The notes under the pieces are model-generated. The model was not told the DNA's origin and made no database searches. It was given only the letters and a program-made list of their open reading frames with translations. Shown here in pieces: positions 7,716 through 15,944 of a stretch of 24,147 bases of DNA (positions within the stretch are counted from its first letter, which is position 1; each line of letters opens with the position of its first letter). The DNA is from JBJYIN01 sp046237015 (GTDB lineage Bacteria > Pseudomonadota > Gammaproteobacteria > Enterobacterales > Enterobacteriaceae): assembly GCF_046237015.1 (NCBI RefSeq), contig NZ_JBJYIN010000030.1, forward strand, positions 1 to 24,147. Direction: 5' to 3'. The position numbers and the translations under genes were made by a program.

Positions 7716-8007
7716 GCTTTCCCTTGCTCCCTGTTAATAAGCTGTTCCCCCGACGCCGCAACCAAATCTCGACAGTCTGGTGACCGGCTACGCCGAACGC
7801 TGCCGCCAGTCCCGTGATAGCCACCAGTGGCAATCCGGGGATCCAAATCAGCACCGCACCCGCTGCCATTGACGTAGCGGAACCTAAAATTACCCGCCCA
7901 ACAAACAAACGTGGTGTGATTTTTTCCTCACTGGCCAGAACCTGACCGGCAGCAATAAAGCCCCCCAGCGCCAGCAACCACAACACTAATTTTTCATATT
8001 CCTGCAT
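7702..8007 (-). CDS. Holin, HP1-type, 101 aa
   Basis: The small membrane protein has hydrophobic segments at about 6-24, 38-56 and 57-77 and a basic C-terminus (LRRRGNSLLTGSKGKHDVK). This fits the class I holin shape and the HP1 phage holin family. It would form holes in the inner membrane that let the M15 endolysin out. The gene starts lysis, directly before the endolysin; the ATG at 8007 has TAAGGATA upstream. The specific family name rests on sequence impression and context; the holin role is well supported by both. Confidence 0.85.
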   Translation of the reverse strand: MQEYEKLVLWLLALGGFIAAGQVLASEEKITPRLFVGRVILGSATSMAAGAVLIWIPGLPLVAITGLAAAFGVAGHQTVEIWLRRRGNSLLTGSKGKHDVK

Positions 8008-8015
8008 AGGTATCC

Positions 8016-8471
8016 TTACCCGATGAGTTTTTCCGTTAGTTCCGATTCCAGATACGGAATGCCGTTGATGCGTACAAAATCTGGGCTGGTCACCACGTAC
8101 TTGATTTTATGCGTCACCACGCTGCCGCCCTTCGGATCGTTGTCCAGAATGTCGCTCACAATCAGCTTGCAGCCGAACGCCTCCACCTTGATTTCTTCGT
8201 TACCGGCCTTGGCGTACCACATCAGATCCACCGGCTCGATACCGCGCCATGACCCTGCACTACGCGCCTTCGCGGTAATGATGGCCAGGCTCTTGGTACT
8301 GAACTCCATTTCCCCCTCTGCGGCAACATCGCCCGATACGTAACCATCGGGGACACCCTGCGTTTGGGCGGCGGCGGTATTGTCCGTAATACTCAGACCA
8401 ACCTTTTCAACGTGAACCAAATCGCCGTCCATGTTGAAATCAAATGACTGGCCGGAAATCCGTTTCGTCAT
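8016..8471 (-). CDS. Tail tube protein (DUF2597-type), 151 aa
   Basis: The sequence begins TKRISGQSFDFNMDGDLVHV and continues with GYVSGDVAAEGEMEF, matching the DUF2597 group that follows the sheath in HP1-like phages. It is the counterpart of P2 FII, the inner tube through which DNA passes. It is beta-rich with a hydrophobic core, as expected of tube subunits. Its ATG overlaps the stop of the sheath gene (TAATG), so the two stoichiometrically linked proteins are translated together. Confidence 0.85.
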   Translation of the reverse strand: MTKRISGQSFDFNMDGDLVHVEKVGLSITDNTAAAQTQGVPDGYVSGDVAAEGEMEFSTKSLAIITAKARSAGSWRGIEPVDLMWYAKAGNEEIKVEAFGCKLIVSDILDNDPKGGSVVTHKIKYVVTSPDFVRINGIPYLESELTEKLIG

Positions 8472-9610
8472 TATTCACTCTCCAGTGACTGATCCAGAAT
8501 CAGGCTTACCGTGATGCCTTTCGGGCATTCATAGGTACGCACCGTGATGTAAATTTCCACTTTGGTTTTAGTGCGCCAGGTGATCACTACATCGCCATCC
8601 TGCGGCGGCTTCACCTCGCCGGGAAAGGTCACACCGTTAATCTGGCTGCTGCGAGACATTTCACGCAACGTTTTGGCAAAATACGCTTGGTGCGCCGCAA
8701 TGCTGCCCGGTGTACTGTTCAGACTGCGATCGGCAATCTTGGCAATCGCCTGCAAACGCACACGCCGCGCCGCTTTATCGACAATGCGCAGGTTTTCGAT
8801 CGCCTGATAATCGCCGCCTTCTACGTCCAGTGTGCGGCCATCAGACCAGTAATAGCCGTCATAGTCGGGATACCACATTGGGACGCTGTAGCGCTGTGAC
8901 TCCAACGCCTGCAACGTGGCCAAATCCAGCACCGCGCCTTTAGAATCCACGGGTAGATCGGTAGCGCCCATCTCCAACAGTGCGCCGGTTTGTACCCGCG
9001 CCGGACTATCGGCAATGGTCACCGCACGATTACACAAACGGCCAGCCAGTACGCCCGGCTCATTACCCCACAGACGGGGAACAAGCTGCACGGCGGGAAC
9101 GGCGGCACCGTCCTGCAACGTACTGAGGCGTACCAGATAACCCGCCCAATCCTCACCTGCCTGGACGCCATCCACCGCCAGAATAAACCACGTCCAGCGG
9201 CCAAACTTGGCAATTAACTCCGCCCGCAGGCTGGCCGCTGCCTGGATCGTGTCTTTCGTTGCGCCCAGCGTAAGAACGACCCCTTCCACGCTGGCAACGC
9301 GCTGCGCGGCTTTTACGGCATCCGTCCAGACCGTATCAATGCCCTCGGCGGGCGCGTCTTTCGGTAGAATGCTGATAAAGCCACTCCAGTTCTGTCCCGC
9401 ATTCAACATCGCCGCATTTACCGTACGTTTCAGCACAGAATCCGCGTCACCCAGCAACACATCCAGATCGCTTTGGGTATTCACCGGCACGGTTTTGGTT
9501 ACCTTGTCCTTTCCCGTTCCCAGCCCGACGAACAGCACCACCCGTTCAATTTCGTTGGTTTCGCCCTGTAGCTGGTTAACCTGATTAATTTGTGCCGTTG
9601 GCCAACTCAT
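8471..9610 (-). CDS. Contractile tail sheath protein (DUF2586-type), 379 aa
   Basis: This is the sheath subunit that contracts on infection. It belongs to the DUF2586 family of HP1/K139 phages rather than to the P2 FI family. Notable segments are FVGLGTGKDKVTKTVPVNTQ near the start and MWYPDYDGYYWSDGRTLDVE around residues 250-269, then a C-terminal strand-rich domain (VTFPGEVKPPQDGDVVITWR). It lies between the S-like gene and the tube gene. Size is close to P2 FI (396). Confidence 0.9.
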   Translation of the reverse strand: MSWPTAQINQVNQLQGETNEIERVVLFVGLGTGKDKVTKTVPVNTQSDLDVLLGDADSVLKRTVNAAMLNAGQNWSGFISILPKDAPAEGIDTVWTDAVKAAQRVASVEGVVLTLGATKDTIQAAASLRAELIAKFGRWTWFILAVDGVQAGEDWAGYLVRLSTLQDGAAVPAVQLVPRLWGNEPGVLAGRLCNRAVTIADSPARVQTGALLEMGATDLPVDSKGAVLDLATLQALESQRYSVPMWYPDYDGYYWSDGRTLDVEGGDYQAIENLRIVDKAARRVRLQAIAKIADRSLNSTPGSIAAHQAYFAKTLREMSRSSQINGVTFPGEVKPPQDGDVVITWRTKTKVEIYITVRTYECPKGITVSLILDQSLESE

Positions 9611-9612
9611 CC

Positions 9613-10317
9613 CTACCCCTTGATATCCTGCGCGTTCACATTCCAGCCAAAGCCTATTGCCTGTAGCTGACGCGCCAACGCCTTGTTAAACTCATCATCG
9701 TTCATGCCCAAAAACGGACGGGCGGGAACATCCACTGTCCAGGCGGCTTTTGCTGCCTTGCCGCTTAACTTCTTGATTAACAACCCTGCCTGATCAAACC
9801 TCAGAGTTTCTTCAATTTCCTTGTAAGGCGGTTTCCGCCAGCGGGTGCCGCGCTTCACCTTGTACCCCAGCGCTCGCAACTTTCTGGCCTGGCGACGGGT
9901 GGCCATCCGTTTGGGATCAGACTTTCCCCGCTGAACCTGTGAGCGTTTGACAGAAACACGCATACCGTTTTGCTGGCTAAACCCCACTACACCAGCCGGA
10001 ACCGGTACCACGCCGTTGCGATACCCGCCGCCTTGCAGGTATATGCGCACCGCGCTGATTTCGGGCATTTCGCGGATATGCAGCAATTTGGGCATATTGC
10101 GCAACATCTTGCCGCGCCGCTTTCCCTTACGTTTCGCCCAGGCTTCCCCATCCGGCGCTTGCTGCTGGCGAACGTGCCGCGCAGCGGCATTAATCACCCC
10201 ATACTTGGCCAGCCGCCACAGCAGGCGCTGCCGTTTCTTTGGCGGAAAATCCAGCTTGTTCAGCGCCTGGCGCAATTCCTTAAGCTGGGATTTGCTCAGT
10301 TCGCCGTTAATGATCAC
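9613..10317 (-). CDS. Tail completion / virion morphogenesis protein (P2 gpS-like), 234 aa
   Basis: The N-terminal helical segment with SQLKELRQALNKLDFPPKKR and the C-terminal block VDVPARPFLGMNDDE are typical of the phage virion morphogenesis family that includes P2 gpS, which helps complete the tail so that it can join the head. It is longer than P2 gpS (150) because of a basic central insert rich in Arg and Lys (about residues 118-160). It overlaps the R-like gene by ATGA. Its exact act in the particle is not clear from sequence. Confidence 0.82.
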   Translation of the reverse strand: MIINGELSKSQLKELRQALNKLDFPPKKRQRLLWRLAKYGVINAAARHVRQQQAPDGEAWAKRKGKRRGKMLRNMPKLLHIREMPEISAVRIYLQGGGYRNGVVPVPAGVVGFSQQNGMRVSVKRSQVQRGKSDPKRMATRRQARKLRALGYKVKRGTRWRKPPYKEIEETLRFDQAGLLIKKLSGKAAKAAWTVDVPARPFLGMNDDEFNKALARQLQAIGFGWNVNAQDIKG

Positions 10318-10814
10318 GACGGTTGCCCAATCACCGCGCCGGTTTCATCGGCACCAAAGATTTGCCCTTCCGTGGCAAACCAGATTTCAGGCTCAGCCAG
10401 ACGCCAGCGCCTGCCGTCAAACGGGATAATGCCGTTATCGTCTTCAATGATGGACAACGACGCCGCCAGCTTGACCGACACCACCACCGTGGCGGTGTCC
10501 TGATCGATAACGTCCACATCCAGTGTAGGCAATTCCCTATCCAGCCCCGCATCCATAAAGGGCTGGTCGGCCTGCTCGGTCTGCCAGACCAGCAACAGGG
10601 CGCACAGGTTTTTCGGATCGCACTCCCGATACGGCCAGCGCTCCCAGCTCAATACAGCATCAAACTGCATCACCGCTAACTGATACTGTCCCTCACCCAA
10701 ATCCCGCTGGGCGCTGATGAAGCTGATTTCATCCATGAAGCTGTCAAAGCCCTGCATCACTCGATTTGGCAGATTTTTGGTAACAAACGCCGTTAGCGCA
10801 TCTAACTGGCTCAT
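10314..10814 (-). CDS. Tail completion protein (P2 gpR-like), 166 aa
   Basis: Position between head completion L and the S-like gene, length near 155 and the acidic, strand-rich pattern fit the P2 gpR tail completion family. A conserved-looking stretch is LAVMQFDAVLSWERWPY at about residues 47-63, followed by LCALLLVWQTEQ. The start overlaps the L stop by ATGA and the end overlaps the S-like start in the same way, so L, R and S are made as a coupled unit. The family call is moderate because gpR homologs diverge strongly. Confidence 0.72.
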   Translation of the reverse strand: MSQLDALTAFVTKNLPNRVMQGFDSFMDEISFISAQRDLGEGQYQLAVMQFDAVLSWERWPYRECDPKNLCALLLVWQTEQADQPFMDAGLDRELPTLDVDVIDQDTATVVVSVKLAASLSIIEDDNGIIPFDGRRWRLAEPEIWFATEGQIFGADETGAVIGQPS

Positions 10815-11263
10815 ACCATCCTCACCGTGGCGCGTTTAAGCCCTTTCATACTGCGGATAACGATCGCCGCCTCCGCCAGCAGTCCCTTGCGTGTTTCGTC
10901 TCCCTCCTGTCCCGGATGAGACTCGCGACGGCCAATCGTGGCAAACTCACCGATCAGATCGGCTTTTGCCCTGGCAAACACCGCTTTTTTATATTGGGCA
11001 CACAGCAGGTTATCCCCGTCCAGGCTAACGCCTGGCACCACGCTGGCCATTCCATAGCCGTTATCTCTATGCTGCCGCTCTATGCGCACTAACGCCGCGT
11101 TAACTTCACCGGCTGCGGTTAACAATGCTTGCGCCACCGTTCCGGCATCGATATCGGCGGGGATGGTGCGCTGCTTTTGAAAATCCCGCAGATTCAGATC
11201 CGGCCAAAATCCATTGTTGGCCAGTACCGCATCCTGATAATCCACCGGTGTGCCACTAAACAT
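10811..11263 (-). CDS. L: Head completion/stabilisation protein L, 150 aa
   Basis: The P2 gpL family protein closes the capsid connector after DNA packaging. The start is set at ATG 11263 since GGAGG stands 5 bases upstream; the same frame stays open to 11419 but that part lies partly in gene M and is not supported. Family features include NNGFWPDLNLRDFQKQRTIP near the start, close to the F-x-PD(I/L) and R motifs of gpL, and YKKAVFARAKADLIGEFATI in the C-terminal half. Length fits (P2 gpL is 169). It lies 94 bases after gene M, the longest gap in this operon, which holds a hairpin. Confidence 0.85.
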   Translation of the reverse strand: MFSGTPVDYQDAVLANNGFWPDLNLRDFQKQRTIPADIDAGTVAQALLTAAGEVNAALVRIERQHRDNGYGMASVVPGVSLDGDNLLCAQYKKAVFARAKADLIGEFATIGRRESHPGQEGDETRKGLLAEAAIVIRSMKGLKRATVRMV

Positions 11264-11277
11264 ACATCCTCCGAAAA

Positions 11278-11337
11278 GGGCGGGCTGACCGGCTTCCACG
11301 GCACATAACACAAACGTGTATTGCCTCAGCCGCGCCC
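11278..11337 (-). terminator. GC-rich hairpin plus TTTT between M and L
   Basis: The arms at 11278-11288 (GGGCGGGCTGA) and 11326-11337 (TCAGCCGCGCCC) pair over 11 bases with one bulged base. On the minus strand the stem is followed by TTTT and then the ribosome site of L. The 37-base loop can fold again (ACAC/GTGT). It may be an attenuator or an RNA-processing stem that sets the level of L and tail genes against the head genes. A true terminator would usually have a shorter loop and longer T run, so confidence is limited. Confidence 0.4.
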
Positions 11338-11357
11338 GCCTGGCTTGCGGTAGTCGT

Positions 11358-12059
11358 TTAACTTTTCTGCAAAGACCGGATACGGGCGGCGATGGTTTTA
11401 CGCATCGTGCCCACACCAACCTTTCGGTAATACCGTTCCGCCTGTGCTAACAGTGCATCGGCCTGGCGTAACAGATCGATATCATCCGTCACCGTCGCTC
11501 GCGCCTGGCCGTTGTCATCACGCAACAACAGCAAACCGGCGAATTTGAACCATTTGGCGTTAATTTCTTCATGCAATCGCCAGTTCTTCGCCACGTTGGT
11601 AAACGTGCGGGAGAAATACGGTTCGACGCTCTGCCCGCTTTCTGCCGTCAGCTCTGCCCATTCCAGAATGGTATCGGCGACAAATGCGGCAAAGCTGCGT
11701 TTGATGTTGTCCGGGGTGCGCTGTCCCTGCGCGATGGCGATATCCGCCCAGTCCAATGCCTGATCAAACTCGTCAACATCAAACAGCCAGACGATGCAAT
11801 ACGCAAAAATGGGATGCTGGTATACCTCGCCGCTGTCCAGATACGCCTGAACCGTAGGTAACCAACGCGGCAGCAATTCCCGCCGCTTCATGTCTACGCG
11901 ATCGCTCGTCATAGGTAGACTTCTCAACCGATCAATGTCGTTTTCCAACGCCCGTATCTGTAAATGCAGGCTATGTCCGCCCGTAATCGGCTGGCAGCGT
12001 GATAGCTGCTGTTCAGCCTTTAATCGGGCGCTATGACGTTGAGCGGGTGAAAGCGCCAT
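11358..12059 (-). CDS. M: Terminase small subunit (P2 gpM), 233 aa
   Basis: Terminase small subunit recognises the cos DNA and works with gpP to cut and package the genome. The protein starts ALSPAQRHSARLKAEQQLSR and carries DRVDMKRRELLPRWLPTVQAYL in its middle and the pattern YQHPIFAYCIVWLFDV, all typical for the gpM family (P2 gpM is 247 residues). It follows the capsid gene by 2 bases, with GGGGAA before its ATG. Position in the O-N-M-L order is the same as in P2. Confidence 0.9.
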   Translation of the reverse strand: MALSPAQRHSARLKAEQQLSRCQPITGGHSLHLQIRALENDIDRLRSLPMTSDRVDMKRRELLPRWLPTVQAYLDSGEVYQHPIFAYCIVWLFDVDEFDQALDWADIAIAQGQRTPDNIKRSFAAFVADTILEWAELTAESGQSVEPYFSRTFTNVAKNWRLHEEINAKWFKFAGLLLLRDDNGQARATVTDDIDLLRQADALLAQAERYYRKVGVGTMRKTIAARIRSLQKS

Positions 12060-12061
12060 GA

Positions 12062-13102
12062 TTATTCCCCGTCACCAGCAGGCGGATTTGCGGGCTCCGC
12101 TACGGTGCCAATCGTCACCGCGGACTCATCGATCGCCGCGTACAAGTCTGGCTCTTCAACCGCGTAACCTTCATTACGCAGGTACTTGTTTTCGTACTGC
12201 TTGCGATCATCCTCAAAACCGGCCTTACGCTGGCGTGTGTTGCGCTGGGTATAGATATGCAGGTTACTGAGCGTGGTCACCGTCATACGCTTGCCTGGCA
12301 TAAACGGCGGCACAATGGCCTTACGTCCGGCAATCGTGCTATCAAGCATCTGCGCGGCGATTTTCTCAGTCGGTCGATCGGCTTTCTGGAACAAACGGTA
12401 TTGTTCTGCGGCGACCAAATCCGCACCGACCAGCACCACCAGACGCGGATCATTGCGGAACTGCTGCGGAATTTTGTCGTTAATCAGGTCAGACGCCATT
12501 GCATCCAGCGAACGGTAATCGCCGTTTTCATCCAGCGTGACCGCATCGGTGATAATCTGCTTTTTGAATTCGTCAGAGTTTTTAATCAGTTGATGCCAGC
12601 CGATGTTAACGTCTTCCCCGTTCGGATTTTCATCGGGATCGGTGGTATCAGCCACAGATTGGCCGTTAAAGCCAATACGCAACATATCCAGCGCAAACGC
12701 CTGATTAGAAAACGCCTGCACCAGTTGGAAGAACTCATTCTCACCACCGGCGTTAGCCCATACAGATAACAAATCCCACGGCAATACCGCACATGAATCG
12801 GTCTCAACCAGTTTGTATTCATTACCGGAAACACCGACGCCGCGCATAAAACGCCCGCCTTTTTTACGCCCGGTATGCAAACCTGACTTGCCGACCGTCA
12901 CCACCTGGCCGGATAGCTGATCAACATCCATCACGCTAATCATGGATAGAAAATCCACCGATTCCAGCAACGCGGCTCGCAGTTGCGTTTCTTTTGGATC
13001 GGACAGCGCAAAATACTTGGATACATCCGTTACGCCGTGCGCCTCTGACAGCGCAACAGAAAACGAGTGTAAAAAGTCACGCGCCCGCTGATTTAAAAAC
13101 AT
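12062..13102 (-). CDS. N: Major capsid protein (P2 gpN), 346 aa
   Basis: The P2 family major capsid protein has an HK97-type fold and forms the icosahedral head. The start FLNQRARDFLHSF and the following LSDPKETQLRAALLESVDFL, with DVDQLSGQVVTVG, are well conserved in the family; LVVLVGADLVAAEQYRLF is in the C-terminal third. The length is near that of P2 gpN (357). In P2 about 31 N-terminal residues are removed by the gpO protease; the equivalent site here would be near residue 31, but that is inference. GAGGG precedes the ATG. Confidence 0.93.
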   Translation of the reverse strand: MFLNQRARDFLHSFSVALSEAHGVTDVSKYFALSDPKETQLRAALLESVDFLSMISVMDVDQLSGQVVTVGKSGLHTGRKKGGRFMRGVGVSGNEYKLVETDSCAVLPWDLLSVWANAGGENEFFQLVQAFSNQAFALDMLRIGFNGQSVADTTDPDENPNGEDVNIGWHQLIKNSDEFKKQIITDAVTLDENGDYRSLDAMASDLINDKIPQQFRNDPRLVVLVGADLVAAEQYRLFQKADRPTEKIAAQMLDSTIAGRKAIVPPFMPGKRMTVTTLSNLHIYTQRNTRQRKAGFEDDRKQYENKYLRNEGYAVEEPDLYAAIDESAVTIGTVAEPANPPAGDGE

Positions 13103-13142
13103 AGAGATCCCTCTCGCGTCATAGCGAAATAAAAATAGATTG

Positions 13143-13160
13143 AACCGGAAATAACCGGTT
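13143..13160. repeat. Small inverted repeat between O and N
   Basis: AACCGG and CCGGTT flank a 6-base AAATAA loop in the 76-base gap between the scaffold and capsid genes. No T run follows on either strand, so it is not a terminator. It may be an RNA stem that protects or trims the capsid message, which must be far more abundant than the scaffold message. Function is a guess. Confidence 0.4.
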
Positions 13161-13178
13161 AATTACGATTGCAACGAA

Positions 13179-14006
13179 TTACACCAGATGGCTAAAACTC
13201 TTTTTCTTTTCGCCAATTTTGCGTTTCGGCAACTGGGTAATTTTTTCATCCAGCTTGCCAAAGTTTTTAATAATTTCCGGCAAGTTATCGCGCAGGGTGG
13301 CAAACTCCTGGGTATCAACGACATCTTTCACCACGTCCAAATCTTCCTGTACCGCTTCCTGTCCGGTTTCTAACGCGGCCACACGCTCTTCCAGTGCGGT
13401 TAAGGCTTCGGCCAACGCCTGCAATTTATCACCACCGTCTTCACTGCCTGCGTTTTCTTCCTCAGCGAATGTTTTTGGCTTAATACCAAACAGGCTATGC
13501 CACGTTTTTTTCTCTTCCTTTGCCATTGTCTTTCCTTTGATTTCCTTAACTTCATCAATCACCAGCGGCTTTAACGCGCCAAACAAGCGATCCTCTTTTC
13601 TGCCCTTACTAAAATGAAGGCGCGTTGCGCCAACACTGGCGGGTGTATTAGTGACCCCCAATCCCTGAAGATAGTGCTTTCCCGTTCCGCGCCAGTTTCC
13701 ATCCGGCGTTAACTCCACCGAGCAAAAAATCATTTGCCCGTCTCGGTTGGCCTGCAACAAATAGTTATTTGGCCGCAGTTGCGCATACAGGCGCATTAAC
13801 CCGTCGTCGCCCTCTTCCGCTTTAACGGCCAACACTTCCCCCATATTACCGAACCACTTTTCATGCTCAGGCCAAATCAAGGCGGCATAGAGTTGCGGAT
13901 CGTAAAGCTCGGCAGCATCAATTAGCCATTGGCGCTCCATTTGCCGTTTATCAACGGTCTCGCCTTCCGTGGCAATACAGATCCAGTTAGTCATTAACTG
14001 AGACAT
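13179..14006 (-). CDS. O: Capsid scaffold and maturation protease (P2 gpO), 275 aa
   Basis: gpO shapes the procapsid with its C-terminal part and cuts N, itself and the connector with its N-terminal serine protease part. The P2 triad D19, H48, S107 is matched by D19 (in EGETVDKRQ), H48 (in IWPEHEKW) and S96 (in MIFCSVELTP). The GLGVTNTPASVGATRL segment near 115-130 is the usual end of the protease domain. Residues about 195-250 are a Glu-rich coiled-coil region (ALAEALTALEERVAALE), the scaffold part. GGAAA lies before the ATG. It is the first gene of the minus-strand capsid run and faces P across the control region. Confidence 0.92.
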   Translation of the reverse strand: MSQLMTNWICIATEGETVDKRQMERQWLIDAAELYDPQLYAALIWPEHEKWFGNMGEVLAVKAEEGDDGLMRLYAQLRPNNYLLQANRDGQMIFCSVELTPDGNWRGTGKHYLQGLGVTNTPASVGATRLHFSKGRKEDRLFGALKPLVIDEVKEIKGKTMAKEEKKTWHSLFGIKPKTFAEEENAGSEDGGDKLQALAEALTALEERVAALETGQEAVQEDLDVVKDVVDTQEFATLRDNLPEIIKNFGKLDEKITQLPKRKIGEKKKSFSHLV

Positions 14007-14080
14007 TCGTTATTTCCATTCTCGCTTTATTGCGACAGGGGGATTATTACCGAATAAAAAACAAGTCAACAGGCGTTTAG

Positions 14081-14124
14081 TTCTTATCTATTCGGTTATC
14101 CCTGTTTTCCCGAACAGATAAGAA
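14081..14124. promoter_or_regulatory. Large inverted repeat in the divergent O/P late promoter region
   Basis: TTCTTATCTATTCGG at 14081-14095 is mirrored by CCGAACAGATAAGAA at 14110-14124, with 14 of 15 pairs matching and a 14-base spacer. A weaker copy of the right arm, CCGAATAAAAAACAA, is at 14050-14064. P2-like phages keep two divergent late promoters here, each needing an Ogr/Delta protein that binds dyad DNA around -55. A TTGACT hexamer on the minus strand at 14064-14069 could be part of the O promoter. Binding by this phage's own Ogr is inference; a rho-independent terminator is unlikely as the stem is AT-rich. Confidence 0.55.
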
Positions 14125-14168
14125 TTAACAGGAAATAAATAATAAAAATAACCCCGCATAATATTGGC

Positions 14169-15944
14169 ATGGCTAAATACTCCGATGAATTAATAGGTGT
14201 AGCGCGGGCGCTCTATTTAAAAAGGGCGACACCTAAAGAAATTGCCGCCGATTTAAATCTGCCCAATGCGCGGATTGTTTACTATTGGGCGCAGAAATTT
14301 AACTGGTCTGATTTACTCAGTCATGAAAGCACGGAAGAAGCGATCGAGCGTCGTTATCAATTGCTGGTCGGGCGTGACAATAAAACCGAACTGGAATTAA
14401 AAGAACTCGACACGCTGATCGCACACGCCGTAAAACTGCGGGCGCAAAGCAACAAGCATAAGGAAAAGCTGGCAGAAGCTAAAAGCGGTGGGCAGCGCAG
14501 TAGCGGGCATGGCGATGACGACGAACGCCCCGCGAAAAAGCGACAATACCGCAAGAATGATATTTCCAGCCTGAGCAAAGAGGATTTTGACGCCTGGGCG
14601 GAAGAGTACCTTTTTGGCTATCAAAAGCACCTCCGCGCCAATATCGGCGAAATGGTGCGCAATATTCTGAAAAGCCGCCAGATCGGGGCAACCTGGTACT
14701 TTGCCTTTGAAGCGTTTGAAAATGCCGTACTGACCGGCGACCCACAGATTTTCCTGTCAGCCAGCCGCGCCCAGGCGGAAGTATTCCGCTCGTACATCGT
14801 CAATATTGCCCAGGAATATTTCGGCATCACGCTGACCGGCAACCCGATCCGATTATCCAATGGCGCAGAGCTGCGCTTTCTGTCAACCAACAAAAACACC
14901 GCACAGTCATACAGTGGGCATCTGTACTGTGATGAATATTTTTGGGTGCCGAATTTTGCCCGTCTAAATGAAGTGGCCAGCGCCATGGCCACCCATGACA
15001 AATGGCGCACCACCTATTTTTCGACGCCCAGCGCCAAAACGCACCAGGCGTACCCGTTCTGGACAGGTGAAGAGTGGAAGCGCGGCAACAAGAAACGGGC
15101 GGCGGTTAAGTTTCCTGGCTTTGACGAACTGCGTGATGGTGGGCGACTGTGTCCGGATGGCCAATGGCGCTACGTCATCACGATGGAAGATGCGATCGCG
15201 GGCGGCTTCAATCTGGCCAGCCTCGACAAGCTGCGCAACCGCTACAACGTGGACACGTTCAACATGCTGTATATGTGCGTGTTTGTTGACAGTAAAGACG
15301 CGGTATTTAGCTTTGACGACCTGGAACGCTGCGGCATCGATCCCGACATCTGGCAAGACCATGACCCGAAATCCCCGCGCCCGTTTGGCAATCGTGAAGT
15401 CTGGGGCGGCTACGATCCCGCCCGTTCCGGTGACCTGTCCACGTTCGTGATTCTCGCCCCGCCGATTTATGAGGGTGAAAAATTCCGCGTACTGCGGGTA
15501 ATCAACTGGCAGGGGATGAATTTTCGCTATCAGGCCAACCAGATTAAAAAATTGTTCCAGCAATACCACTTCACCTACATCGGCATCGATATCACCGGAC
15601 TCGGCATTGGCGTATTTGAAAACATACAGCATTTCGCCATGCGCCAGGCCAAAGCCATTCGCTACGGCGTGGAAACCAAAAACCGCCTAGTCATGAAAGC
15701 CGCTGACGTGGTGGAAAGCAAGCGTATTGAATGGGATCAGGATGAGAAAGCGATCGCCGCGTCCTTTATGGCCATCAGAAAAACGACCACCGCCAGCGGC
15801 AACGCGATGACGTTTGTCGCTGACCGCAGCGCGGAAACCGGCCATGCAGAAGCCGCCTTTGCGATTATGCACGCGCTGGACAATGAACCGCTGAACTATG
15901 AGAACAAACCACAATCACGATGGAGACTAAAAAAAGCAGCATGA
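14169..15944 (+). CDS. P: Terminase large subunit, ATPase and nuclease (P2 gpP), 591 aa
   Basis: This is the packaging motor. The N-terminal 50 residues carry a helix-turn-helix-like segment (TPKEIAADLNLPNARIVYYW) used for contact with M or DNA. The ATPase part has KSRQIGAT at 168-175 as the P-loop variant and HLYCDEYFW at 251-259 as Walker B with D255 and E256. The nuclease part begins with GGYDPARSGD at 413-422, D416 being a likely metal ligand, and YIGIDITGLG follows. Length is almost equal to P2 gpP (590). The gene is first on the plus strand, and its end overlaps the portal start by ATGA. I see no clear ribosome site before the ATG at 14169, which lies about 45 bases from the inverted repeat. 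Confidence 0.95.
   Translation: MAKYSDELIGVARALYLKRATPKEIAADLNLPNARIVYYWAQKFNWSDLLSHESTEEAIERRYQLLVGRDNKTELELKELDTLIAHAVKLRAQSNKHKEKLAEAKSGGQRSSGHGDDDERPAKKRQYRKNDISSLSKEDFDAWAEEYLFGYQKHLRANIGEMVRNILKSRQIGATWYFAFEAFENAVLTGDPQIFLSASRAQAEVFRSYIVNIAQEYFGITLTGNPIRLSNGAELRFLSTNKNTAQSYSGHLYCDEYFWVPNFARLNEVASAMATHDKWRTTYFSTPSAKTHQAYPFWTGEEWKRGNKKRAAVKFPGFDELRDGGRLCPDGQWRYVITMEDAIAGGFNLASLDKLRNRYNVDTFNMLYMCVFVDSKDAVFSFDDLERCGIDPDIWQDHDPKSPRPFGNREVWGGYDPARSGDLSTFVILAPPIYEGEKFRVLRVINWQGMNFRYQANQIKKLFQQYHFTYIGIDITGLGIGVFENIQHFAMRQAKAIRYGVETKNRLVMKAADVVESKRIEWDQDEKAIAASFMAIRKTTTASGNAMTFVADRSAETGHAEAAFAIMHALDNEPLNYENKPQSRWRLKKAA

Noticed and set aside
11264..11419. N-terminal extension of gene L to 11419 (52 more residues)
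   Set aside because: GGAGG lies 5 bases before the ATG at 11263, the short form matches the gpL length, and the extension overlaps M and reads as a basic, low-quality stretch.
12257..12769. Plus-strand open frame of 170 codons inside the capsid gene
   Set aside because: Antisense to the well-conserved major capsid protein with no family of its own.
14081..14124. Inverted repeat between O and P as a terminator
   Set aside because: It lies upstream of two divergent gene starts, the arms are AT-rich with a 14-base spacer and no T run follows on either side.
14964..15632. Minus-strand open frame of 222 codons inside terminase P
   Set aside because: The plus-strand terminase is certain from its motifs; the reverse frame has no ribosome site or recognisable domain.
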